In this document: piece by piece, positions 34,856 through 44,310 of the stretch | Numbering within the stretch: position 1 is the first letter of the stretch | Layout of the letters: each line of letters begins with the position of its first letter | Source: Basidiobolus meristosporus CBS 931.73 | Taxonomy: Eukaryota; Basidiobolomycota; Basidiobolomycetes; Basidiobolales; Basidiobolaceae | Assembly: GCA_002104905.1 (NCBI GenBank) | Contig: MCFE01000030.1 | Coordinates: 62,001 to 126,000 of the forward strand | Direction of reading: 5' to 3' | DNA length: 64,000 bases | The notes under the pieces: generated by a model | Seen by the model: the letters and a program-made list of their open reading frames with translations, nothing else | Database searches by the model: none | Told to the model about the DNA's origin: nothing | Program-made: the position numbers and the translations under genes

Positions 34856-35430
34856 AACTTTTACCACACCTTCTCCAACTGCATCAAGTGTTCTATCATC
34901 ACCCATAAAAGCCTTCTTTTTGCATTAGCATTTCTTGATATGGGCTAAAAGTTCTTTTTGGTGTGTACAGTGTTGAGAGGCTCCAGAGTTAATATACCAT
35001 GTCTGAGAAACCTTGTTTGTGGTCATATGCAGTGCAGATACAAATAGTCTATCTTCAGTTGTTGCAGTATTTCCATATTTATGCTTTTTCTGCTGACTAT
35101 CTCTCTTTTGAGGTATCAGTCAGATGTGTGTCCTTTTCTTTGAAGTAGTTGCAAAACAGTTTACTGATTCCTTTAAAGGGTCTTGAGTACCTCTTTTGTT
35201 GGTCATCATTGCTTATTAAAGCATATTCTTCTTCCTTATTATTTGCACTTGATTTGCTTAGTTCTTTATCCAGGAGCCTTCCATATACATCACTAAAGGT
35301 TAAATTTTCAGTACTGGACTCTAAGGCTGATACAGGTGCCTCAAAAAGAGCAATAGTTGGCAGAATAAGCCTGAATATGGAAATGCAGCAACAACTAAAG
35401 GTAGACTCTTCATATGTGCACTAAACATGA
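34856..35430 (-). pseudogene. Copia gag/protease remnant, minus strand
   Basis: Reverse translation gives WYINSGASQHCTHQKELLAH and DDRTLDAVGEG, the copia aspartic protease (D.GAS, here N for D). Further on is a decayed zinc knuckle (FCNYFKEKDTHL). Frames are broken. It reads outward from the inverted LTR 1. Confidence 0.7.
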
Positions 35431-38132
35431 CAACACACAAGGATTTTCAGACATGGTATATTGACTCTGGAACATCTAAAACTTTACACACCAACAAGAA
35501 CTTTTTACCCAATATCAATAAACTCCAATTGAGAAGGTTTTCATGGGTGATTATACAACACTTGATGCAGTGGGAGAAGGCACTATCCAAGTAAACCTTA
35601 GAAGCAGTGAAGGAAACCACCAACTTACCTTCAGAGAAGTACACTATGTACCAGAAATAGCCAAGAACCTACCATCTGTAAGCAAGGCCACAGCAAAAGG
35701 ACTTTGTTTCAGTTTCATAATTCTGGATGCAGGATCACTGATCAAAATGGTGCCCATATTGCTTTGGGTATCAGAGATTAGAAACTATACATATTGACTT
35801 ATATTCTATCATATCTGGAAGCCAATATAAGTACCTTAAATGAAGAAGCACCAATGTTTTGGAAATTACCTGATCTTTGATCATTTTGTGCAAATAATCA
35901 AAATGGATGTGTCCAATCTCCTGTGCCAGAGTAAAAATTGATACCACAGCTAATCTGGAGCACTGTAAAGTATGCATATTGTGGAAGTTATTAAGTTGTC
36001 ACTTAAATATTCATGCTAACTTAGTCACATAGATATTATTCTTTGATTAGCATTCTGTCCAGACCAAATTTCTTGTTGGGATTTACTTAGAATATCTCAC
36101 CAAATTATCAGGTACTCAGATTGTGATCTTTCTCACAGCTTTTCAAGAGCCCCCAAACTTTGAACACATATTTTTGGGACCTTTCTTAACAAACTCTACA
36201 TGTTTGTTTGCTCTACTGCATCAAAAGTATAAATACTACACTTTTGATCAATAAATCTACAAGTGAAAAATGTCTAAATCCTCTAATACTCCAAATCACT
36301 TGTAATACCCCTCAAAATATTGCAACACACATATGGAAAACAAGCCAGACAGCCATTCAAGAGTTCTGGGTTAATCAAAATCAAGAAAAGATTAGATCTA
36401 ACTCACTCAGATCTGTGTGGACCTATGCCAAATTTATCCTTGGGCAGAATTAAGTATTTAATTACTTTTATTGATGTTAATACAAGATACACCTGGCTCT
36501 ACTTCATGGAATGAAGGAAAGAAGCTCTATCTAGGCTCAGGGAGCTTAAAGCCATGGTGGAGAATACACCTCAAAGCTCTTCATTCACTTTGACAACATT
36601 TATGAGATAAAGAAAGAGACTACTTTAACATACTCCCCACAGCAAATTAGAGTAGCAGAAAATGCAGACAGATCAACAACTGATATGACAAGATCTATGA
36701 CCTACAATCCATGATCAAAATTTATCTTAGGATTCTTGGGCAGAATCAGCTGCTACAGATGGACACTATAAGAATAGGAGTTGTAGCAGAATACCTTATG
36801 ATTCTACCCCATTCAATGCATGGTATGGATACAGAACAAATGCAGAGTATTCAACAATATTTGGTTGTACAGCATATGCCAAGAAACAGCCAGGAAATCA
36901 GTTCAAATTTGAGTCAAAATGCAAAAAATTCATATTTTTGGGCTACTGCAGTGAGAGTAAGGTGCAAAGACTCTGCAATACCAAAGTAAAGAAGCTGATC
37001 AAGTACAAGGATGTGCTGTTTGATGAAAATTCAAAATTTTCACACAAAATGACAGAAGGAAATGAGAGAAATCTGATCTTAAGTCCACTATTAGTCAGGA
37101 TTGAATCACAGGAGAACAATCAGTTTTCTCATTCCAGAGGACTCTACAACCATGGTTCAGCCTGAATCAGTGACTGGGAATATCCCAGAAATGATCATTC
37201 CTGCACAAGAAGACAGGAGATCCTAGAGGACCAGAAATAGCCCAAACCATTAAATTAATGAGGGTCCAAGCTTGGCCTGTACCTATTCAGTACATATTGA
37301 TAAGCCTCAGACTGTAAAAGAGGCCCCAAAAATCCCTCAGACAAAGTTTTGGAGATCTGCAACAACTGAGAAGTATCAGGCCCAGATGGAACATCAAACT
37401 TGGGACTTAATCATGTTACTAATCAACCAAAAATCAATTGGATGCATATGAGTCTTCAAGGCAAAATATGAGGCTGATGGTACAGCTGAAAATACAAAGA
37501 GAGACCTGTGGCAAATGAATACTCTCAGACAAAAGGACTTGACTAAACTGAGACCTTTGCACTGGTAGCCAAGTTTAATTCCATCAGATCAGTATGGGCT
37601 ATGGCAGCCAAATATAGGATTTTTATATCAAATGGATGTAAAAACTACCTTTTAGAGTGAGGAACTTGATGATGATGTGTACATTGAGCAGCTTGATAAG
37701 TTTGCTGATCAGCATAATCCCCACTTGGTCTGCAAGGTTAACAAGTCTTTATATGGTCTCAAACAATCACCAAGAACCTGGAATTGCAAGATAGGTTATT
37801 ATTTGGAATCTTTGAGTTTCAAAAGGAGTACTGCTGACTATAGTATCTACTATTAGCCAGATAGAGCAAATCTAATTGTACCTAGAAACATTAGAAGTGA
37901 CTGAACCCAGCCTATCTAAGAAGTTAAGATGCCCAGTCCAGGAGAACTCAGTACTACTTAAGCAAAAAGTTCTCCATAGACAGAAGTACCCAGACTATGA
38001 CCCTAAGTCAATCCAAGTATATTTAAGATATACTAAAGAAGTACCAAATGGAAGACTGTAAATTGGAAGCTACCCCAATGAGATAAACTAGTCAGTATGA
38101 GCATTTAGTAGAGTGGGACTGGTGTATAAACT
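35431..38132 (+). pseudogene. Ty1/copia polyprotein remnant (protease, integrase, reverse transcriptase)
   Basis: Pieces in the usual copia order are visible on the plus strand. Protease is at 35,450-35,700 (WYIDSGTSKTLHTNKNFLP, MGDYTTLDAVGEG, REVHYVPEIAKNL). The integrase core is at 36,330-36,510 (LDLTHSDLCGPMP, IKYLITFIDVNTRYTWLYF), with its downstream end at 36,790-37,040 (FGCTAYAKKQPGNQFKFESK, FLGYCSESKV). Reverse transcriptase is at 37,680-37,860 (VYIEQLDKFADQ, KSLYGLKQSPRTWNCKI). Stops and frameshifts break every domain, the RNase H part is missing, and another LTR sits between protease and integrase. The element is dead. Confidence 0.85.
35997..36327 (+). repeat. Copia LTR 2, inside the polyprotein remnant
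   Basis: About 331 bp, related to LTRs 1 and 3 but more diverged, with a clear TATA (GTATAAATAC) and AATAAA. It separates the protease and integrase pieces, so it is either a nested insertion or marks a junction of two elements. No target duplication could be seen. Confidence 0.65.
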
Positions 38133-38465
38133 TGTAATTCCACCTGAATATTCACCTAAGTTAGTCACTTAAATCATTACCTACAAGTCTTAGGGAATAT
38201 TGACCAAATTGTTTGTCAGGATTTACATAGAATAGTTTCACCAAAATATCAGGCACACAGAACATGAGAATTCTCCAAGTTGTCCAAACAGCCCCAAACT
38301 TTGCACACATGCTCTTGAGCCCTTTCTAGACCTATTTCATGGGTTTATTATGCCCAGACCTTGTAAAAGTATTGATACCACTTTTACATTCAATAAATCA
38401 TTAAATGAAAACAACATAATCAATTTGTTCTCCAAATCACTTCCAATATCTCCAAGACTCTTACA
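38133..38465 (+). repeat. Copia LTR 3
   Basis: 333 bp, TGTAATTCC...TCTTACA, with a TATA-like region and CAATAAATC. It is the same length as LTR 1 and is its inverse. It follows the reverse-transcriptase piece, consistent with the 3' LTR of the plus-strand element. Confidence 0.8.
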
Positions 38466-38970
38466 ATAACTATCAAATCCTTGTCAATAGCTGGTATGCC
38501 CCCAGATTCCATCTCATCTACTAGCTGAGTAATTCTGTTAATTAGATTTTTTGTTTCTTCTCCAGTCAGCATCTTTGTAACAAGGAATTTTTGTCTAAAG
38601 TCCATTTTCTTGGCATCTGAATATGACCAGTATGTGTCTTTTAATGCCTTCCAGGCATTATTTGCTGTTTTTACTCTTGAGCATTGAATTAGCAATGGGT
38701 CTTGGACATTAAGACAAATGCAGTAAAAGGCATTTTGTTCTTTCTTCTGGTACTTTAAGGCTTCCTATGCCACATTTATAGGAGGTCATTCTTCTCCCAT
38801 GACAATATCCCAAAGACCTCTCTCCTGTTGCAGCATCTTTATTTTCACCTTTGACACTGGGTAACTAGTTTCATCCAACTTTTTGGTAGAGGAAAAAATT
38901 TCAGTTATAGCAGTAGTGGGCATTGCAGCAATTGATAGCTTGGGGATCATAAAATGCTGTAAAAGTCTAC
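38466..38970 (-). pseudogene. Copia gag remnant, minus strand
   Basis: The minus strand reads NNAWKALKDTYWSYSDAKKM and LTGEETKNLINRITQLVDEM, typical of copia gag (UBN2-type) proteins. The frame runs on into the reverse complement of LTR 3. Upstream pieces (MIPKLSIAAMPTTAI, DPLLIQCSRVKTA) continue it with stops. Confidence 0.65.
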
Positions 38971-38974
38971 CAGT

Positions 38975-39227
38975 GTAGCTCAGTTATAGATTGTGCCAAC
39001 CTATTCAAGTGCTTCCACTCAACAGTAACATTGAGCCAACCTCACACTCAATGGGCAACTCCATACATACCATTTCAATAAGTGTCTCTTTCTTGTCATC
39101 CTTTACCCATGTCATTAACAAGAACCCTATGGTGCTATGCTACTTTTGTTCACTGGTTCCTGTATATGATGGTCTTTGGCCAGTACTGAAAGGTCCAGTG
39201 CCTCATTTACCAGTCTTTGCAAAAAAT
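38975..39227 (-). pseudogene. ORF1 C-terminal fragment of the Tnp2 element
   Basis: Matches, in the same orientation, the ORF1 3' end at 49,443-49,700. Shared signals include CCCACACTCAA-like CTCACACTCAATGG and TTCACTGGTTCC. It shows that the Tnp2 family also reached this side of the island. Confidence 0.6.
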
Positions 39228-39450
39228 CCAAAATATCAGATATCCAGAATATGAAATATCTCAATGCTGTCCAAATTGCCTGAAGCTTTGCACACATGTT
39301 TGTGGCACCTTCCTTTTTTACTCAGTGTGTTGGTCTTGCCAAGACCATGTAAAGTATGAATACTTCACTTTCACTCAATGAGTCATTATGTGAAGCCCAC
39401 ATAGTCTACTTGCCCTCCTAATCACTTCCAACATCTCCTAATCTCTTACA
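39228..39450 (+). repeat. Copia LTR 4, 5'-truncated
   Basis: Aligns with the last two-thirds of LTR 3 (CCAAAATATCAG, TTTGCACACATG, AATCACTTCCAA, ATCTCTTACA). The first 100 bp are absent, replaced by the Tnp2 ORF1 fragment. Confidence 0.6.
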
Positions 39451-39621
39451 AATGGTTGGGAGTCCCAAACTGTATCCCTCTACAAACTCTGCTTCTGCTA
39501 TTACCAGAACTCTCACCTCTACTGCAATGCTTAATGGATCTAACCACCAAGTATGGAAGGTGAAGGTAAAGTTGCTGTTGCAGGAAAGAGGCCTTTGAGA
39601 AATTGTAATGAGAGAAGCGCT

Positions 39622-40291
39622 GTAGTGGGGTGACAGTGACACCCACTGACAGATGTGCTCATTCCCTTATTTTCTACTTCCCTACATCTCTACTACACTT
39701 ATTTTAGTTTTATCCCATATGTCTTACCCAATCAGTACTATCCCATAAGCCGGTTGACTATCACACCTGCTTACCTTATTGCATAAGTTACCCCTCACGT
39801 TATGTAAGATTACTAGCTATAAGGGCTTCTATATTAGGCAAGTACCCGTGCCAGTACCTGTGACACATGATCAACCCGTGTTACCATCCCTACCATTTCC
39901 ATACCATATATGGTATCCCCATATTACACAGGTTTCAGAATACTGATTCCTGATTGGTTGGATGTGCTGTGCCTCTTAGAACCTTCCGGCACCTACTTAG
40001 AACATTCTTAGGTCATTTTGATGTCATTAAGATTTCTATTGATATCCGGAACCTTCTGGAACACCATGATTAGTAATCACTTAGCCAGTAAGAAAAGTAT
40101 ATAAGGGAGGCTATCCCTCAACAATAAATCATCATCCCTTTTATCAATATACCGACTTGTTGATTAGTGTGATCACTGCTACCTGCTGCTACCTGAACTT
40201 CCAACCCCAGACCACAGGACACTCCTAGGAAATGGTGCTGACAGCCAACTGACCTTGGAGGCACTACTTGTGAGGAATACTCAGAGTAGGT
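39622..40291 (+). repeat. Second LTR-like repeat family (about 0.67 kb)
   Basis: Begins TGTAGTGGGG. It has a TATA box (AGTATATAAGG at about 40,096) and AATAAA at about 40,125. Related copies in the opposite orientation occupy 56,127-57,221 and 63,880-64,000. Exact ends are uncertain because the copies diverge after GTATC. The promoter-like signals fit an LTR, but no coding region of the parent element is certain. Confidence 0.6.
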
Positions 40292-40627
40292 ATCTTTTAT
40301 TATATTTTGATTCTTTCCCAAGTTTGTTCTTGTACAGGCAAAGATACTTTTCTGTCTTTGTAACTATTGACCACAGCTGCATTCTTATCAAGTCCCTGCT
40401 GGTGGAGTTTACAGTTGTTTTGACTTTGGAAGCTTTAGTACATTAGACTTGTTCTGTTGGATAGTGCCACATAGTGCCAGCCTGTTTACGGTGCCGGATC
40501 AATCTGGCACTCTACAGCACCATCTGGCACTATAATTTCTACCATGATGCCTGTGGTATGATACAGTTACTGGTAATTTTACTCGATCTTACTTATGTTG
40601 CTCAGAATAGTGCTTTCCTTGCTTTAT

Positions 40628-41512
40628 TTACTCTTCATAATGCTCCAGACACATTTCTCTCAGTGGATGTCTTCTTGTATGAACATACTGTGCATTAATA
40701 AGTATCTTAACTATTTTACCTATTCTGCTGTTTTCTCCTATATATGACTTTCCTCTGTATTTACCTGCCAATATGCTGAATCTCTTCAGATATCCAAATG
40801 TGTGCTCTACCCTTACTCTGAAATGATTAAATATCTCATTGTAGAGCTTCTGCTTCCTACTAAGTACACCATTCCTTGGCTTCCTATAAGCTGTAATACT
40901 TCCTAATCTCTGACAATCCTCTCCTATATAAGCTAAGTCTGCCATACATTTCTCCCCTCTACTGAATTCAGGATGATTCTCTACCCAGAGTGCTTTGTCA
41001 TGCCTACTTCCAGCAAATGGCCCACTAAACCAGATGATGTTACCCTCAATGTCAGACAGTGCTTGAAACTTCACACAGTGCGCCTTATACCTGCCAGAAT
41101 GAAAGTACCTCTGCCCTCTAAAAGGTCTGTTAATCCTCACTGGGAAGGTATCCAAAATACTCCTGATATGGAACCTGTTGCTGAACACTCTGGGATATGG
41201 AAGTCTATTGGAGCTTCTGAACCTAGTGTTCCAAGCTTGCTCTAAGTCATTCATACCCTCTGCAAGGTGGTTCTCCATTGCTGTCAGCTGGGAATGAAAG
41301 CTTCTAGGACTTTTGTTGCCATGGATGGTGGGACAAAACCTTGTAGGGCAATAGTTCTTGTAATAACAGAGAAGCTTGACAAGTGATCTCCTTGAGTAGA
41401 TTGGGGTTGATGGTCCACAGTACTTGAAATAGATCTCCTCTAGTGTGTCAAAAGGAAATCCAGTGGTAGTGATGGGATTGATGAGAAAAGACCATTCAGA
41501 TGAGTAAGTCAT
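40628..41512 (-). CDS. Harbinger/PIF-like DDE transposase
   Basis: Intact frame of 294 residues inside the transposon. The DDE_Tnp_4-type core is visible: RSILDTFPVRINRPF (first Asp), YKAHCVKFQALSDIEGNIIW, then FAGSRHDKALW (second Asp), CMADLAYIGEDCQ, and RVRVEHTFGYLKRFSIL with the closing Glu. About 90 residues precede the core and include a helix-turn-helix-like stretch. Its length is at the short end for the family (usually 300-450). It should cut and paste the element by acting on the 25-bp terminal repeats. Harbinger transposases usually need a second, element-encoded DNA-binding protein; the divergent gene alongside is the candidate. Confidence 0.9.
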   Translation of the reverse strand: MTYSSEWSFLINPITTTGFPFDTLEEIYFKYCGPSTPIYSRRSLVKLLCYYKNYCPTRFCPTIHGNKSPRSFHSQLTAMENHLAEGMNDLEQAWNTRFRSSNRLPYPRVFSNRFHIRSILDTFPVRINRPFRGQRYFHSGRYKAHCVKFQALSDIEGNIIWFSGPFAGSRHDKALWVENHPEFSRGEKCMADLAYIGEDCQRLGSITAYRKPRNGVLSRKQKLYNEIFNHFRVRVEHTFGYLKRFSILAGKYRGKSYIGENSRIGKIVKILINAQYVHTRRHPLREMCLEHYEE

Positions 41513-41871
41513 ATTAAAATTGGTGGATGATCGTATTAAGGCGGTTTGAATTGATTTGGCGCAATCCGTCTTATTTATCTGATTTTTAATACATTATGAT
41601 TAAATCTCCATCAATTGCCATGTATCCCATCATTATGTTGCAAAAATCATCCGCAAACAATGCCTTGGTACTTTTATTGATGCTTTAATCATAGGTCTAT
41701 AATCAAATAGGAAATCTGCAATTGATGTGATCTGATCCGTGTCAACGCAATCCAAGATGCATCATGCATTATATATGGAAAATTCAACAATCACATTAGT
41801 TTTCATATATATTTCATATAAGAACAGGTTGATGCCAATATACTGCTGTATAAGTATCCAAATCTGTTGCT

Positions 41872-43119
41872 ATGGTCCCCATACCAAGCCTCAACTCATC
41901 TTTAGTACAACCCAGACAAAACCCGTCCCCCAGCTCACAAGCGCGGTGCGGACCAAAAAAGTCAATGTTGGATCCGTTTGAGTTCTTGCCAAATGATTTT
42001 AGTATGGCCCAAGTGTCTATGATGAGCCTTCATACAGATATTTGGGCACTGCTGATTAATCTAGCAGAACTAGATACCTCAGAGAGTCAACAAAGATGGA
42101 AGAATTTGAGTAGAAAGCTGTGGCAGGAGTTCTACATCAAGATGCCAGCCGATGTATGTAAAAAGATATATAACAAGACAAGTATTGAAATCAAGAATGA
42201 GCTGAGAGTGAGGGGATTTGACAAAGAAGCCACGCGGGAGCACTTTTGCGCGCAATTTGCACAGTACGGGCCGGATGCGTCCGTTTGTGCCTCAACTTTG
42301 GGAACCAAAGAGATTTTGAATGAGTTTTTGCCTCAAATGACTAATGTACTACGTGATATATTAGTAGAGCTAAGTGGCTTCCGCAAGCAATATACACAGG
42401 ACTCATCCAGGCAACAGCTCCAAAGTATCAGACAGTGGGTAAGTGAATACCTTGAGGAATCAGATGGTGAGCTTCAGGAGGAAGAATACAGACCGCAAGC
42501 AACATCATCCAGATTGCGCCAGCATGCCTTGCTGGAGTCCCTACCATCTCTTGCAACCACAGCACGCCGGCGCACATCAGTCCAGAGTACGCCAAAACCC
42601 TTTACCAGAACGCCCCGCATCAAGTCAACGCGCGTCGGGTCAACACGCACACTTCAGAGCAAAACTACAAGAACTTGCCAAACTGCTCATTTAGACACAA
42701 GTCCATTGGAGCGGACCAAGTTGCGTCAACTTGCAGCATCACATCAAACTCAGCCAAGGGCCATCTCAACGCGTCAAGGCGCACCTGCGCGTGCCGTTTT
42801 GCCTGACCATCAGCAAGTTACTTCTGGTGAACTGACTGATGATGACCAACATGAAGTGCCTCAACCACCGGAGCCCTTGGCAAGTAAAAGAATGCATCAG
42901 CACGTGGCACTACAGGCCGGTTCAGTTGGTTTAGTCGGAGCAACTCAGCACGGCCAAGCTGTAGCATTGCACTCATCAACTAGGAGGCAAAATACTGACT
43001 ACAAATACACAAGTAGCCAAGATGATAGTCAGCCAGGAAGTAGTATAGGTGTGCAAAGTGAGTCACTACCAAATGCTTCAGTGGTAATCCCTGTGAGAAA
43101 AAAACCCAGGAGAAGATGA
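41872..43119 (+). CDS. Second protein of the Harbinger element, unrecognised
   Basis: Intact frame of 415 residues, divergent from the transposase with 359 bp between starts; an internal Met at 41,965 (MLDPFEFLPNDFSMAQVSMM) is an alternative start. Residues about 45-190 are helical, with WKNLSRKLWQEFYIKMPADV and FLPQMTNVLRDILVELSGFR. The rest is basic, rich in Thr, Gln and Arg, ending in the nuclear-localisation-like RKKPRRR. Harbinger partners usually have a Myb/SANT domain with spaced tryptophans; I cannot see one here. By position it should bring the transposase to the nucleus or to DNA, but this is inference. Confidence 0.75.
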   Translation: MVPIPSLNSSLVQPRQNPSPSSQARCGPKKSMLDPFEFLPNDFSMAQVSMMSLHTDIWALLINLAELDTSESQQRWKNLSRKLWQEFYIKMPADVCKKIYNKTSIEIKNELRVRGFDKEATREHFCAQFAQYGPDASVCASTLGTKEILNEFLPQMTNVLRDILVELSGFRKQYTQDSSRQQLQSIRQWVSEYLEESDGELQEEEYRPQATSSRLRQHALLESLPSLATTARRRTSVQSTPKPFTRTPRIKSTRVGSTRTLQSKTTRTCQTAHLDTSPLERTKLRQLAASHQTQPRAISTRQGAPARAVLPDHQQVTSGELTDDDQHEVPQPPEPLASKRMHQHVALQAGSVGLVGATQHGQAVALHSSTRRQNTDYKYTSSQDDSQPGSSIGVQSESLPNASVVIPVRKKPRRR

Positions 43120-43980
43120 TGCAATTGCTTTGAATTGCTCACATTTGTAATGATCCCAACAACCCTTTTTTTTTGCAATCCAAATTGAGCCATTGCAAAT
43201 CAGTGATCATCAAATTTTTGATATAAGTAATACCAAGGTTGTCTCACATTTGAGACAGAACCCCTATAAATAAACACCCTGCATATATATACGTCATCTA
43301 TAATACCAGTGCAGCTATTGGATCTGTTTTGCACCTACACAATCGCTCACGTGCTGGCTATGACACCTTGTCCAATCACTAGGATCAGGGATTTACTTGC
43401 TCAATGAGCAAAATGGGATATTTGATGGCAAATCAGGTAGCTTTTTTAGTAGTCGATGAGCCAATTGGGGGCTGCTAGCTTCAGGATACTTTTGGACCAA
43501 TTAACCACTGAGATGCTGTCCAATTGGAGTGAGGGTAACCAAAATGGTAAGTATTAGTGTAGTTTATAGTGTGATACACATTTATTTCCATTTACATTAA
43601 AGAAACATATCCAAATACCGGATTTTACCTGCCATAATGGCGGTATCCGATTGCACATGTGATGCAAACATTACAAGTTGGCGCAATCATCCATTCCAAC
43701 CTCATTGTGTCAGATTGTGCCATAGTGTGCAAGATCGTCTTGCATAGTGCAAAATCGTCCAAGAACAATCCTTCCTTCTGGTAGCTATAATATTGCGCCC
43801 AATCGTTCTTTACAATCACGGATTGCGCCGCACACCCTGGCACGGTACAGTGGAACAAGTCTATTGTCATCTCAAAGGATGCTGAACCCAGCACATACTT
43901 TTGTTAAGATGCCAACTAAGTTGGGGATTGTAGCTCAATAGTTTTCCCTTGACCAGCTTGTGGCTTTATTCCCCTTCACA

Positions 43981-44310
43981 TTAGATTAGAGACAGAACCC
44001 AAGTATTCCTAGCAAGCTTTTGCCAGAGGTTATCACACCCAGTGAGCACCCCACACACAAGACACTTGAGAAGTGTTGGACATATCTCTCCCTTGGACTT
44101 ATACACCACCACAGCGCACCTTCCTAAATGCATAGGAAAAGAAGCGCTAAATAACCCATAAATAGAACACAGCTCCATTAGCGGTAAATGCATTGATGTT
44201 AAAGGCAAATTGCTGACTCTATGCTCAAGAGCAAAAATGGCAAAGAAATACCTGGAAGATATTGGAAGACCTCTATAAAAATAATTTGGTCCCACAGGTG
44301 GATCCAATAT
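43981..44310 (-). pseudogene. Unidentified element ORF end, left copy
   Basis: The minus frame ends VVYKSKGEICPTLLKCLVCG, LTGCDNLWQKLARNTWVLSL and a stop. The same C-terminus is encoded on the plus strand at 63,471-63,608. The family is unrecognised. Conservation in both arms suggests a real protein end from a repeat into which the Tnp2 elements were inserted or joined. Confidence 0.45.

Larger units (their letters stand above)
40445..43862. mobile_element. Harbinger-type DNA transposon, apparently intact
   Basis: The 3,418-bp element starts AGACTTGTTC and ends GAACAAGTCT, a perfect 10-bp inverted repeat that extends imperfectly to 25 bp with a shared GTGCCA block. It is flanked by ATT direct repeats (40,442-40,444 and 43,863-43,865). 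The other arm of the surrounding inverted repeat has the same flanks joined with a single ATT (63,724-63,726), which proves the borders. It carries two divergent open genes and no obvious internal damage, so it may be recent. Confidence 0.92.
40165..44120. repeat. Left arm of the large inverted repeat
   Basis: Leaving out the Harbinger insertion, this stretch is the reverse complement of 63,471-64,000. Near the Harbinger site the arms differ by about one base in 70 (for example around AGTCCCTGCTGGTGGAG). The arm covers the end of the LTR-like repeat and a small coding remnant. Confidence 0.85.

Noticed and set aside
43981-44310. 108-residue frame as a host gene
   Set aside because: It is duplicated in the inverted arm and embedded in repeats, so it was treated as part of an element.
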